From: Trinickia terrae
Lineage (GTDB): Bacteria; Pseudomonadota; Gammaproteobacteria; Burkholderiales; Burkholderiaceae
Assembly (NCBI RefSeq): GCF_005144415.1
Contig: NZ_SWJE01000008.1
Coordinates: 434,001-498,000 of the forward strand
Length of the DNA stretch: 64,000 bases
Reading direction: 5' to 3'
Below the pieces are notes generated by a model. The model did not search any database. It had not been told where the DNA came from and worked only from the letters and a program-made list of their open reading frames with translations. This document shows positions 28,008 through 36,476 of this stretch, piece after piece; the stretch's first letter is position 1; every line of letters begins with the position of its first letter. A program made the position numbers and the translations under genes.

Positions 28008-28901
28008 ATGCAGTTCAATAACGCCGTCTTCGCCGCCCAGTCGTATCTCTTCGTGCCGGGTACGCGTCCTGACCGCTTCGACAGTGCGCTATCGAGCGGC
28101 GCCGATGCCGTCGTCGTCGACCTCGAGGACGCCGTCGCGCCGGCCGCGAAGGAAGCCGCGCGCAATACGGTCGCAGCCTGGGTGTCGCGCGAGCGCCCGG
28201 TGCTGATCCGGATCAACGGACGCGGCACGCCGTGGTTAGAAGAGGACGCGAAGCTGGGCGCGCTCGAGGGCGTCGCCGGCATCGTGCTGCCCAAGGCCGA
28301 GCGGGCCGACGACGTCGTCGCCGTGGTATCCGCAGCGCACAGGAACATACCCGTGTTTCCGCTCATCGAAACCGCCGCCGGGATGTGGTCGGCGATGGAG
28401 ATCGCCAAGGCCCCGCTCGTCAAGCGCCTGATGTTCGGGACGCTGGATTTCATCACGGAGATGGGCATTGGCGACGGCCGGGAAGCGTTGAATCCCTATC
28501 GCGCGCAATTGGCGCTGATTTCGCGCGTCGCGGGACTGGAATCTCCGGTCGATGGGGTGACGCCCGACATTCACGACGTCGAGCGAATCGCACAGGATGC
28601 GGCGAACGGCAAGACGCTCGGTTTCGGCGCGAAGCTCTGCATTCATCCGAAGCAGGTTCCTGTCGTCCACGCCTGCTACCGGCCCAGTGAACCGGAATTG
28701 GCGTGGGCGGCGCGCGTTCTCGATGCGGCGGCGCGGGCCGAGGCGGGGGCGATCACAGCCGACGGAAAAATGGTTGATCGTCCCGTCGTGTTGCGTGCGC
28801 AGAAGCTGCTGGCGTTCGCTGCGTCGGTGCAGGCCGGCGTGGCTTCGAAGTCATCCGGAAGCAAGCGGCGAGTAAGCGGAAATTCGCTGACGGAACGGTG
28901 A
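28008..28901 (+). CDS. CitE-like CoA-ester lyase (HpcH/HpaI family)
   Basis: 297 residues from the ATG at 28008, 7 nt after GGAGA. It is a TIM-barrel lyase: SYLFVPGTRPDRFDSAL (residues 10-26), VVVDLEDAVAP with Mg-binding Glu-Asp, VLIRINGRGT, FPLIETAAG with catalytic Glu, and FGAKLCIHPKQV. Members cleave citramalyl-CoA, malyl-CoA or citryl-CoA. Within 6 kb lie a CaiB-type CoA-transferase, an acyl-CoA dehydrogenase and a MaoC-like hydratase. With these it would complete itaconate or mesaconate breakdown to acetyl-CoA and pyruvate, with citramalyl-CoA as the cleaved intermediate. A malyl-CoA lyase role is the alternative. Confidence 0.88.
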   Translation: MQFNNAVFAAQSYLFVPGTRPDRFDSALSSGADAVVVDLEDAVAPAAKEAARNTVAAWVSRERPVLIRINGRGTPWLEEDAKLGALEGVAGIVLPKAERADDVVAVVSAAHRNIPVFPLIETAAGMWSAMEIAKAPLVKRLMFGTLDFITEMGIGDGREALNPYRAQLALISRVAGLESPVDGVTPDIHDVERIAQDAANGKTLGFGAKLCIHPKQVPVVHACYRPSEPELAWAARVLDAAARAEAGAITADGKMVDRPVVLRAQKLLAFAASVQAGVASKSSGSKRRVSGNSLTER

Positions 28902-29164
28902 ATTCGCTCGCACGGCGGCGCTTCAACCCGTGCATGGGAACAATGAGGGCGTTCGACGGATTTGTGGAGCCCGGATATGAGCCCATCGCGAATATTTCAT
29001 TCGAGTGTGCGCCCTGAAGCGCAGCACGATGAGCGCGCTGAACAGTCGCCGGTCGACGGGGCGGCAAGGCGCGTCGCCCGACACTGCCGACATCGCCGCC
29101 GGATGACCGCTTTGCAACTGAGCGATTGCCGCCGGAACCGTTGCCTCCTGACGCGCGTTTTCCC

Positions 29165-29617
29165 ATGACAGTGTCTTTGCTCAAGAAGTACGCGGGTGAG
29201 GAGGCCGGAACGAGTTACGGCACGCAGGTTGCGTTTCTCGACGGCGAACAGCGCAAAGCCTACGAACTGAAAATGGAGAATGGCCGGCTTATCGGCTCAG
29301 ATGGCCGTCCGTTCGACACGCGCGGAGCCACGACCACGTTTCTGGAAACGCAAGGAACGGCAATCTTCGCCATGGATGCCGCAGGCAGACTGTACGCCGC
29401 ATCTGAACGCGTGGCGGGGCAGTTCCAGCATTCGAGCTTTCTTGCGGGCGGGGCGGTTGCCGCTGCAGGGGAGATCGAGGTGCACGACGGGGTCGTCAAG
29501 TTTCTATCCGGTAAGAGCGGACATTACCGGCCCAGTCCCATGCAGATCGATCAGTTCGCGCAATTCCTCGTGGCAGGAGGGCAGTCAGCGTTTGTTCGCG
29601 ATCAGACACAGTGGTAG
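29165..29617 (+). CDS. Hypothetical protein resembling toxin-associated domain
   Basis: 150 residues from the ATG at 29165. No signal peptide or membrane segment is seen. A middle segment reads FQHSSFLAGGAVAAAGEIEV, followed by KSGHYRPSPMQIDQF. From memory, that HSSFLAG...GEI...SGHY pattern recurs near the C-termini of long polymorphic-toxin and secreted-effector proteins of proteobacteria; I cannot confirm this without a search. It may be a stand-alone domain, an orphan toxin tip or a remnant. About 260 bp upstream are gene-free except for very short frames. Confidence 0.6.
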   Translation: MTVSLLKKYAGEEAGTSYGTQVAFLDGEQRKAYELKMENGRLIGSDGRPFDTRGATTTFLETQGTAIFAMDAAGRLYAASERVAGQFQHSSFLAGGAVAAAGEIEVHDGVVKFLSGKSGHYRPSPMQIDQFAQFLVAGGQSAFVRDQTQW

Positions 29618-29697
29618 CACAAACTCCGGAGCCGGCTATCTTGTGTTCGCATCGCTTGCGTGTATGTCTGGGCAGTTTGTGAAAATGCGAGCGGAGG

Positions 29698-30597
29698 CTA
29701 ACGCTCGCTCCGCTCCCCGAATCTCGCCATCAGAAAATCGATCGCGCTGCGCAGCTTGGCGGTTGGGCGGCGGTCCTGCGCATAGACGAGATACATCGGC
29801 GATGGCGCCATCGACCACGACGGCAAGACCGGCGCGAGCCGGCCGGCGGCAAGGTCGGTGGCCAGCACGGTCTCCGGTTGCAGCACGATGCCAAGTCCTT
29901 GCAATGCGGCGACGCGCACGGCGTCGCCGTGGTTGGCCGTGAAGCTGCCGCGCACGGCGACCTCGCGGACCTCGCCGCGCGGCCCGACCAGCCGCCAGCG
30001 GTCGCTCCGCTGCCAGTACGACATGCCGAGGCACTCGTGCTCGCTCAATTGCTCCGGCCGCCGCGGCTTGCCATGCCGGGCCAGATAGGACGGCGCGGCT
30101 GCGAGCCGTCGCCGGTAAGGCTTGAGCGGACGCGCGACGAGACCGGGCTCGTCGACCTCGCCGATATGGATGCCCAGCTCGTAGTCGTCTTGCCATAGAC
30201 TCGGCGCGCCGTTGTCGAGCGTGAGGTCGACGCGGACCTCAGGGTGCGCCTCCATGAATTCGGCCAGCGCCGGCACCAGACTGTAGCTGCCGAAGCTCAC
30301 CGGCGCGACGACGCGCAGCACGCCGTGCGGCGTGGCCTGCAATTCGGCGGCGCTGTTTTCGGCCAGCTCGATCTCCGCCAGCGCGTGCCTGCAGCGCTCG
30401 TAGTAGAGCTGGCCGACGTCGGACAACTGCTGGCGGCGAGTGGTGCGGTGAAGCAGCCGGGCGCCCAGGCGCCGCTCGATGGCCTGAATGCGCTTGGCCA
30501 CCATCGTGGCGGACACCTGGCTTGCTTCGGCGGCCGCTGCGAAGCTGCCGCATTCCACGACCCGCACGAACATTTCCATGTCGGCGAGGATATTCAT
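29698..30597 (-). CDS. LysR-family regulator (AaeR/DmlR-like)
   Basis: 299 residues. It starts MNILADMEMFVRVVECGSF with the winged helix at residues 5-63. An effector domain follows from about residue 90, including VVAPVSFGSYSLVPALAEF. It belongs to the CRG/AaeR-like subgroup. It is divergent from the small tautomerase gene at 30714 (116 bp apart), which it probably regulates. Confidence 0.9.
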   Translation of the reverse strand: MNILADMEMFVRVVECGSFAAAAEASQVSATMVAKRIQAIERRLGARLLHRTTRRQQLSDVGQLYYERCRHALAEIELAENSAAELQATPHGVLRVVAPVSFGSYSLVPALAEFMEAHPEVRVDLTLDNGAPSLWQDDYELGIHIGEVDEPGLVARPLKPYRRRLAAAPSYLARHGKPRRPEQLSEHECLGMSYWQRSDRWRLVGPRGEVREVAVRGSFTANHGDAVRVAALQGLGIVLQPETVLATDLAAGRLAPVLPSWSMAPSPMYLVYAQDRRPTAKLRSAIDFLMARFGERSER

Positions 30598-30713
30598 GAT
30601 TCACAACCTAACGGTTTGGAGTGTCGTGAATTGTCGCATGTTTATCAACATGGGCTTTTGGCCCATTCTGTCGACTCAGCCCCAATCCCTGGGGCTTCGA
30701 TGAGAGACAAGCC

Positions 30714-30899
30714 ATGCCGACCTTACATCTGGAAATGCATCCTGGCCGCACGCTGGAACAGAAGCGCGCGTTCGTGAGCGAAGTCACGCGCGTGACGGTG
30801 GAAACGTTGAAGTGCCCTGTGGAGTCCGTCGACATCGTCATCACCGAGGTGCCGCGCGAGGCATGGGCGAGGGCGGGGAAGCTGGTTGCGGATAAGTGA
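30714..30899 (+). CDS. 4-oxalocrotonate tautomerase family protein
   Basis: 61 residues. It begins Met-Pro, so N-terminal processing would expose the catalytic Pro1, and it has the family's short beta-alpha-beta layout (EQKRAFVSEVTRVTVETL and VDIVITEVPREAW). Canonical 4-OT has arginines that bind a carboxylated substrate; R12 and R48 are candidates here. It would work as a hexamer or trimer of dimers, on an unknown enol or unsaturated acid. It is controlled perhaps by the divergent LysR. Confidence 0.88.
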   Translation: MPTLHLEMHPGRTLEQKRAFVSEVTRVTVETLKCPVESVDIVITEVPREAWARAGKLVADK

Positions 30900-30900
30900 G

Positions 30901-30967
30901 GCCGGCGACGCCGTCGAGCACGGCTGGATGAATTCGCCGGCGACGGCCTTTCGTTGGCGTCGCCGGC
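30901..30967. terminator. Triple-arm inverted repeat between convergent genes
   Basis: GCCGGCGACGCC (30901-30912) and GGCGTCGCCGGC (30956-30967) are perfect 12-bp complements. A related GCCGGCGACGGC (30936-30947) lies between them and could pair alternatively with the right arm. The element fills the space between the tautomerase and CoA-transferase stops, so a bidirectional terminator or mRNA-protecting structure is likely. No T-run follows. Confidence 0.4.
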
Positions 30968-30975
30968 GGACGGAT

Positions 30976-32154
30976 TCAGACCGCGCCGGTTTCGCGCAAC
31001 TCGCCAATCTCCCCATCGCCATACCCAAGCTCGCGCAATATCGCGTCCGTATGCTGCCCAAGCGCCGGCACCGGATCCCTGCGTGGATCGTCCGCCAGCG
31101 ACACACCCGGCGGGCATAGCGCGGGAATGTCGCCCGCCGGGGTGCCGACTTTGGTCCACCGCTGCCGGGCCGCCAGCTGCTCGTGCGCCCAGACCGCGTG
31201 CATGTCGTTCATGCGCGCATTCGCGATGCCGGCTTCTTCCAGGCGCTCGATCACCTGCGCGGCGGTGAGCGCCGAGAACGCCTGCGCGATGATCTGCGCG
31301 AGCGTGTCGCGATTCTCGACTCGCCGGCTGTTCGAACTGAAGCGCTCATCCGCTGCCAGCTCCGGCGCGCGGATGACGGCGTCGCAAAAGCGCTTCCACT
31401 CGCGCTCGTTCTGCAGGCCGAGCATCACGGTCTTGCCGTCGCCTGCCTTGAACGGACCGTACGGGTAGATCGTCGCGTGCGCCGCGCCGCTCTGGCGCGG
31501 CGCGGTCTGGCCGTCGATGGCGTAGTAGAGCGGGTAGCTCATCCATTCGACCATGCTTTCGAGCATCGATACGTCGATGTGCTTGCCGTGCCCCGTGCGT
31601 CCCCGTTCGATGAGCGCCGCGAGGACATTGGTGTAGCCGTACATGCCCGCGGCGATGTCGGCGATCGAGCAGCCTGCCTTGGCCGGCTCGCCTTCGGAGC
31701 CCGTGATGCTCAGGAAACCCGATTCGCTCTGAATGAGCAGGTCGTACGCTTTCTTGTCGCGGAACGGCCCGTCGAGGCCATAGCCGGAGATATCGCAGAC
31801 GATCAGCTTCGGATACTTCTCGCGCAGCGTTGCGTAGTCGAGCCCGAGCCGCTGCGTCGCGCCCGGTGCGAGGTTCTGCACGAACACGTCGGCATCGGCG
31901 AGCAGCCGGTGCACGACCTCGATGGCCTCCGGCCGCTTCACGTCGAGCGTCACGCTCTCTTTCGAACGATTGGTCCAGACGAAGTGAGACGCGAGCCCGG
32001 ACACGCGCTCGTCGTAGTTGCGCGCGAAATCGCCGGTGCCGGGCCGCTCGATCTTGATGACGCGCGCGCCGAGATCCGCGAGTTGCCGTGTGCAGAACGG
32101 CGCCGCGATCGCATGCTCGAACGTGACGACTTTGATGCCTTCGAGAGGGCGCAT
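30976..32154 (-). CDS. CaiB/BaiF-type CoA-transferase
   Basis: 392 residues, full length for family III CoA-transferases. It has the VVTFEHAIAAPFCTRQLADL start, TLDVKRPE, and AYDLLIQSESG with the catalytic Asp, then the ERGRTGHGKHIDVSMLESM segment. It moves CoA between a donor such as succinyl-CoA and a carboxylic acid. Together with the acyl-CoA dehydrogenase, the MaoC-like hydratase and the lyase at 28008 it matches the itaconate CoA-transferase position of the Pseudomonas itaconate cluster. Mesaconate or another dicarboxylate is possible. The start has AAGGAG 9 nt upstream, directly after the repeat element at 32170-32290. Confidence 0.9.
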   Translation of the reverse strand: MRPLEGIKVVTFEHAIAAPFCTRQLADLGARVIKIERPGTGDFARNYDERVSGLASHFVWTNRSKESVTLDVKRPEAIEVVHRLLADADVFVQNLAPGATQRLGLDYATLREKYPKLIVCDISGYGLDGPFRDKKAYDLLIQSESGFLSITGSEGEPAKAGCSIADIAAGMYGYTNVLAALIERGRTGHGKHIDVSMLESMVEWMSYPLYYAIDGQTAPRQSGAAHATIYPYGPFKAGDGKTVMLGLQNEREWKRFCDAVIRAPELAADERFSSNSRRVENRDTLAQIIAQAFSALTAAQVIERLEEAGIANARMNDMHAVWAHEQLAARQRWTKVGTPAGDIPALCPPGVSLADDPRRDPVPALGQHTDAILRELGYGDGEIGELRETGAV

Positions 32155-32169
32155 GACGCGATGCTCCTT

Positions 32170-32290
32170 GTCAGTACGTGCCGGGCCGCCCCAAACGTAC
32201 TGACACCCCCTCGGGGGGCAGCGTGTCGGCCGGAGTTAGTGCTTCAGCACTTACTCCGGCCCCATGCACAGCAAGCAGTGAGCGTGGGGG
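32170..32290 (-). repeat. Structured intergenic repeat, copy A
   Basis: This 121-bp element lies between the acyl-CoA dehydrogenase and CoA-transferase genes. Read on the minus strand it has CCCCCACGCTCACT, a 32-nt palindrome, a CCCCC/GGGGG hairpin, then a stem GTCAGTACGT - loop TTGGGGCGGCCCGGC - ACGTACTGAC. Copy B (49013-49135) has the same order and the same 15-nt loop but a different, also perfect, 10-bp stem. The CoA-transferase ribosome-binding site follows the stem immediately. The inner 44 bp (32225-32268) are inverted relative to copy B. Confidence 0.8.
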
Positions 32291-32299
32291 CCGTTTCAT

Positions 32300-33472
32300 T
32301 CAGAACGAGCGGGGCAGTCCGAGGATATGTTCGGCGACGTACGAGAGGATCAGGTTCGTTGAAATCGGCGCGACCTGATACAGGCGCGTTTCGCGGAACT
32401 TGCGCTCGACGTCGTACTCGCAAGCGAAGCCGAATCCGCCGTGGAATTGCAGGCAGGCATTGGCCGCCTCCCACGACGCATCCGCTGCGAGCAGCTTCGC
32501 CATGTTCGCCTGCGCACCGCACGGCTCGTGCGCATCGAAGCGGCGCGCAGCCTCGAAGCGCATCAGGCTCGCCGCTTCGACGTTGATGAACGAGCGCGCA
32601 ATCGGAAACTGCACGCCCTGGTTCTGTCCGATGGGGCGGCCGAATACGACGCGATCCTTCACGTATTGCGAGACCTTGTCGACGAACCAGTAGCCGTCAC
32701 CGATGCATTCCGCGGCGATCAGCGTGCGTTCCGCGTTGAGCCCGTCGAGGATGTACCTGAAGCCCTGGCCTTCCTCGCCGATCAGGTTTTCCGCGGGGAT
32801 TTCGAGGTTGTCGAAGAACAGCTCGCTGGTCTCGTGGTTGACCATGTTCGGGATCGGCTGGACCGTCATGCCGTGGCCGACTGCGTGGTGCAGGTCGACG
32901 ATGAAGATCGACATCCCTTCGCTTTTCTTCTTCACGCCGGAAAGCGGCGTGGTGCGCGCGAGCAGGATCATCAGGTCCGAGTGCTGCACGCGCGAGATCC
33001 AGACTTTCTGGCCGTTGACGACGTAGCGGTCGCCGCGGCGCTCGGCGGTCGTCTTGATCCTGGTCGTATCGGTGCCGGTGGTCGGCTCGGTCACGCCCAT
33101 CGATTGCAGGCGCAATTCGCCCGAGGCGATCTTCGGCAGATAGCGTGCTTTCTGCTCGGCGGAGCCGTGCCGCAGCAATGTGCCCATGTTGTACATCTGG
33201 CCGTGGCACGCGCCGGAGTTGCCGCCGCTGCGGTTGATCTCCTCCATGATGACCGACGCCTCCGTGAGTCCCAGCCCCGAGCCGCCGTATTCCTGCGGGA
33301 TCAGCGCCGCGAGCCAGCCCGCCTTGGTGAGCGCGTCGACGAACGCTTCCGGGTAGCCGCGCTCCCCGTCGATCTTGCGGAAGTATTCGGCCGGGAACTG
33401 GCTGCACAGGTCGCGCATGGCTTCGCGGATGTCCTGATACGGATCGTCGGCTTGCGTCGTCAAATGCGTCAT
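32300..33472 (-). CDS. Acyl-CoA dehydrogenase
   Basis: 390 residues. It has the helical N-terminal domain and the FAD/substrate signature LQSMGVTEPTTGTDTT (near residue 116). It also has the middle beta domain with RYVVNGQKVWISRVQ and a C-terminal LQFHGGFGFACEYDVER segment. It oxidises an acyl-CoA to an enoyl-CoA with electron transfer flavoprotein as acceptor. It sits between the hydratase and CoA-transferase genes in one operon, as in the Pseudomonas itaconate cluster, where the dehydrogenase's role is not essential to the core route. The substrate is unassigned. Confidence 0.9.
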   Translation of the reverse strand: MTHLTTQADDPYQDIREAMRDLCSQFPAEYFRKIDGERGYPEAFVDALTKAGWLAALIPQEYGGSGLGLTEASVIMEEINRSGGNSGACHGQMYNMGTLLRHGSAEQKARYLPKIASGELRLQSMGVTEPTTGTDTTRIKTTAERRGDRYVVNGQKVWISRVQHSDLMILLARTTPLSGVKKKSEGMSIFIVDLHHAVGHGMTVQPIPNMVNHETSELFFDNLEIPAENLIGEEGQGFRYILDGLNAERTLIAAECIGDGYWFVDKVSQYVKDRVVFGRPIGQNQGVQFPIARSFINVEAASLMRFEAARRFDAHEPCGAQANMAKLLAADASWEAANACLQFHGGFGFACEYDVERKFRETRLYQVAPISTNLILSYVAEHILGLPRSF

Positions 33473-33502
33473 CGAATCGGTCTCGGTCCAGGTGTTGGAA
33501 AG

Positions 33503-34348
33503 TCAGGCAAGCACCGCGCGTGCCGACATCGTGAGCCATCCTTCATGGTCCTGCGCCCACAGCTCGACGGACTTGCCGTCGGCTAAAGGGCGTGCGCAGA
33601 CGGAGAACGAATGCCCGAGGAACGTGGGGCGCACGGCCTTGTACGCGTACTCGCGCACGACGGCTTGCGGCAGGAAGCGCGCGACCATGTCGAGCAGCAA
33701 GGTCGCGATCAGCGGGCCGTGCACGACGAGGTCGGGATAGCCTTCGACGTCCCGTACATACGTCCTGTCGTAGTGGATGCGGTGGCCGTTGAACGTCAAT
33801 GCCGAATAGCGGAACAGCAGCACCTCGGTCGGGTGGATTTCGCGTCGCCACTCGGCGCCGTGCGGGGCGCGCGTGGGTGCCGGTTGCGGCTGGCCGGGAC
33901 GGGCCGGTTCGCGGTAGACGATGTCGTGCTCTTCGCGAATCGCCGTCTTGCCGCTGGTCTTGAACTCGTGCGTCACCGTGACGAAGCCGAGATGTCCGCT
34001 GCGGCCTTCCTTGCGTTCGACCGACGTGACGCGCGAGACGCGTTCCACTGTCGAGCCGACGATCAGCGGCGCGTCGAAGAGCAGCCGGCCGCCGGCCCAC
34101 ATGCGGCGGGGCAAGCCGAGGTCGGGTAAAAATCCGCCTTTTTTCGCGTGACCGTCGGCGCCGAGCCCGGATTGCGGCGTGGCCGCCCAGAAATACGCCC
34201 AGTGCCAGATCGGCGGGAGCGGTTCGCCGCTCCTGGGCGCTTCGTCGTAGTCGAGCGTGGCGGCCAGCGCGGCTGCGTGGGCGGGGGACAGGATGTCCGT
34301 GACTGTCTGGGTGTGCTGCGGGAATTGGCCGGGAAGGGAATCGCTCAT
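33503..34348 (-). CDS. MaoC-like (FAS1-type) hydratase, itaconyl/mesaconyl-CoA-hydratase-like
   Basis: 281 residues from the ATG at 34348. It has a double-hotdog layout: an N-terminal half with GGRLLFDAPLIVGSTVERV and a C-terminal half with RYSALTFNGHRIHYDRTY near residue 195, the conserved Asp/Asn-His hydratase motif, followed by DLVVHGPLIATLLLDM. This matches mesaconyl-C4-CoA or itaconyl-CoA hydratases. It is the first gene of the operon and is divergent from the LysR at 34507. It would hydrate a C5 enoyl-CoA to citramalyl-CoA for the lyase at 28008. Confidence 0.87.
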   Translation of the reverse strand: MSDSLPGQFPQHTQTVTDILSPAHAAALAATLDYDEAPRSGEPLPPIWHWAYFWAATPQSGLGADGHAKKGGFLPDLGLPRRMWAGGRLLFDAPLIVGSTVERVSRVTSVERKEGRSGHLGFVTVTHEFKTSGKTAIREEHDIVYREPARPGQPQPAPTRAPHGAEWRREIHPTEVLLFRYSALTFNGHRIHYDRTYVRDVEGYPDLVVHGPLIATLLLDMVARFLPQAVVREYAYKAVRPTFLGHSFSVCARPLADGKSVELWAQDHEGWLTMSARAVLA

Positions 34349-34506
34349 TGCCGTCTCTGACGCCGCCGGATAGGCCGGCGTATTGGAGTGGATAGGGATG
34401 GATATGAGCCGACTGTATTCGAACCCGCGCCGCGCGAGAAATACCGATTGAATGTGCCGGTCATAAGCGTACCCTATGGCCCTTTCCCAGCAAGCCATCC
34501 GTTGCC

Positions 34507-35457
34507 ATGGACGTCCGCCAGCTTCGCTACTTCGTCAACATCGTCGACTTCGGCAGCCTCGGCAAGGCGGCCGAGAAGCTCTATGTCGCGCAGCCGTCGC
34601 TGAGCCAGCAGATCGCCAAGCTCGAGGATGACCTCGGCGTGGCGCTGCTCGTGCGCAGTCCGCAGGGCGTGAAGCCGACCGCCGCGGGGCAGGCGTTGTA
34701 CCGTCACGCGCGGCTCGTGCTGCATCAGATGGAGCAGCTGCGGCAGGAAGTGCGCGAGGGCGTCGGGGCGGAATCGGGAACCGTGGCGGTCGGTTTTCCG
34801 ACGACGATGGCGTCGGTTCTCGCGATGCCGGTGTTCGAGCGCGTCACGGAGCGCTATCCGGGCATCCGGCTGCAGTTCTTCGAAAGCATGAGCGGCTACC
34901 TCAACGAGCTGCTGGCGAACGGCCGCCTCGATCTGGCGATCCTGTTTCGCGATTCGAACACCTCGGGCATCACCGCGATGCCGGTGCTCGACGAGGAGCT
35001 GTACCTGATGGGCGAGCCCGGCGCGGGCGTATCGCCGCGCTCCCGCAGCTGCGAGCTGGCCGCGCTCGGGGGCGTGCCGCTGGTCGCGCCGAGCGTGTCG
35101 AACGGATTGCGGCTGTTGCTCGAGCGCACGTTCGCTCGCGAGCAGGTGCCGCTCAATATCGTCGCGGATATCGATTCGCTGCCGACGCTGCTGTCGATCG
35201 CGCAATCGGGCGCTGCCTGCACGATCCTGCCTGCTTCGTCGCTCGCGCTGCGCGCCCCTGCGGACCGGCCGAAGATACGCCGCATCGTCGATCCGGTCAT
35301 TCGCCGGCCTGCGAGCATTTGCTGGCCGAATGCGTTGCCGGTCAGCTCCGCGTCGCTCGCGGTGCGTCAGACCATGTGCGAGCTGATCGAGGAACTGTGC
35401 GCGCGCGGGGTGTGGACCGGAATCGAGCTGCGTGAATTGCCGACTCCCGTTGCTTGA
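34507..35457 (+). CDS. LysR-family regulator of the C5-acid-like operon
   Basis: 316 residues. The winged helix is at residues 1-60 (MDVRQLRYFVNIVDFGSLG, then AQPSLSQQIAKLEDDLG), followed by the LysR effector domain (ESGTVAVGFPTTMASVLA). It is a member of the nitrogen-assimilation/CbbR-like LysR group. It is divergent from the hydratase gene with 158 bp between starts, the same arrangement as the LysR regulator in the Pseudomonas itaconate cluster. It probably activates the hydratase, dehydrogenase and CoA-transferase genes in response to a CoA-ester or organic acid. Confidence 0.9.
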   Translation: MDVRQLRYFVNIVDFGSLGKAAEKLYVAQPSLSQQIAKLEDDLGVALLVRSPQGVKPTAAGQALYRHARLVLHQMEQLRQEVREGVGAESGTVAVGFPTTMASVLAMPVFERVTERYPGIRLQFFESMSGYLNELLANGRLDLAILFRDSNTSGITAMPVLDEELYLMGEPGAGVSPRSRSCELAALGGVPLVAPSVSNGLRLLLERTFAREQVPLNIVADIDSLPTLLSIAQSGAACTILPASSLALRAPADRPKIRRIVDPVIRRPASICWPNALPVSSASLAVRQTMCELIEELCARGVWTGIELRELPTPVA

Positions 35458-35618
35458 CCGGCGCGCTCATTCCCCGAGCCACCGCCCCGACGGCCACGCG
35501 CCGCGCTCCACCGTGACGCGCATCTCGTTGACGAGCGGCGTCCCGGTTGATGACTCAAGAAAGTTTGCCGTGCGCCGATATCGAAGGTGGACCATTTTCC
35601 TCTTCGATGCTGAGATTC

Positions 35619-36053
35619 ATGAACACGCGATTAAAGTCTTGGCTGCTGGCGTTTGCACTGAGCTGCGCATGCGCCGGCGCCGTGGCAGGCCTCAATCTGA
35701 TGCTCGCCGATCAGGCGAATTTGCAGCCAGCCTGGTTGACACGTTTCCACGTGGCTTGCGCTTTTGTCGGCGCGCTGGCGATGACCCGCTTCATCCAGGG
35801 TGCTCCGGCTGCGCTGAAGGGGGAGACGGCGGGAGCCATCGTCGCGCACGGCGTGGTGGCCGCGACGAGAGTGGGTGCGGTGAAATATGTCGTGCCTGGC
35901 AAGAGCGCGTTCTTCTCGACAGGCCGCTGCATGCTGATCATTTGCTTTGTGCTGTGCTTGATGGTGCAGTTCATTCAAGCGGGGAAGTCCGTCGACAACA
36001 CGGGAGGATCTCCGGCCGGAGCGGGTTCGCAGCCGCGCCGGATGAACACGTGA
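35619..36053 (+). CDS. Small hypothetical membrane protein
   Basis: 144 residues from the ATG at 35619. Three hydrophobic helices are visible: WLLAFALSCACAGAVAGL near residue 7, RFHVACAFVGALAM near 43, and CMLIICFVLCLMVQF near 106. No known domain is recognised. Its TGA overlaps the ATG of the next gene (TGATG at 36051-36055), so the two are translationally coupled. In-frame starts at 35547 and 35610 would lengthen the N-terminus without adding a recognisable feature. Confidence 0.6.
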   Translation: MNTRLKSWLLAFALSCACAGAVAGLNLMLADQANLQPAWLTRFHVACAFVGALAMTRFIQGAPAALKGETAGAIVAHGVVAATRVGAVKYVVPGKSAFFSTGRCMLIICFVLCLMVQFIQAGKSVDNTGGSPAGAGSQPRRMNT

Positions 36054-36331
36054 TGCCGCCCGGCAAATCGCGGCATGACGAGCCGTCGAGTGCCGCGGCC
36101 CAGATCGCGGAGCATGGATCTCGTGGCAGTTCCGCGCGGCAGACGTTCGCTGTTTTGTTGCTTCTGTCGGGCTTCGCATCCGTGTGCTTTGGCCTCTACA
36201 GCCTCATTCAAGCCTTCGACGTGTTCAATCTTTCGATGGCATTCAAGGTGTGGTTCGCGCGCGCCGTCGTTACGCTGGCGATTGGTGTAGTTGCGCTGCA
36301 CACGGGTGGAAGGCGTCTCGAGAAGCTTTAA
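36053..36331 (+). CDS. Small hypothetical membrane protein (coupled partner)
   Basis: 92 residues. Its ATG overlaps the upstream gene's stop. There are two membrane helices: FAVLLLLSGFASVCFGLYSL and WFARAVVTLAIGVVALHTG. A charged head precedes the first helix. It has the size and topology of accessory inner-membrane proteins. I recognise no family. The coupling suggests a two-subunit membrane complex with the 35619 product. Confidence 0.6.
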   Translation: MPPGKSRHDEPSSAAAQIAEHGSRGSSARQTFAVLLLLSGFASVCFGLYSLIQAFDVFNLSMAFKVWFARAVVTLAIGVVALHTGGRRLEKL

Positions 36332-36476
36332 AAAGGCTATCGCTTCTCTTTACGTTCTAACGATTGCCCAAAGTCTTTAATCCAGAGTCCGTGCAGATCT
36401 TATCTATTCTGTAGCGGAAAACGCGTAATTTCTGCTTTCTGGTGTCTTTCTGTTTTAAGTCAACGCGCGGCTGCGG

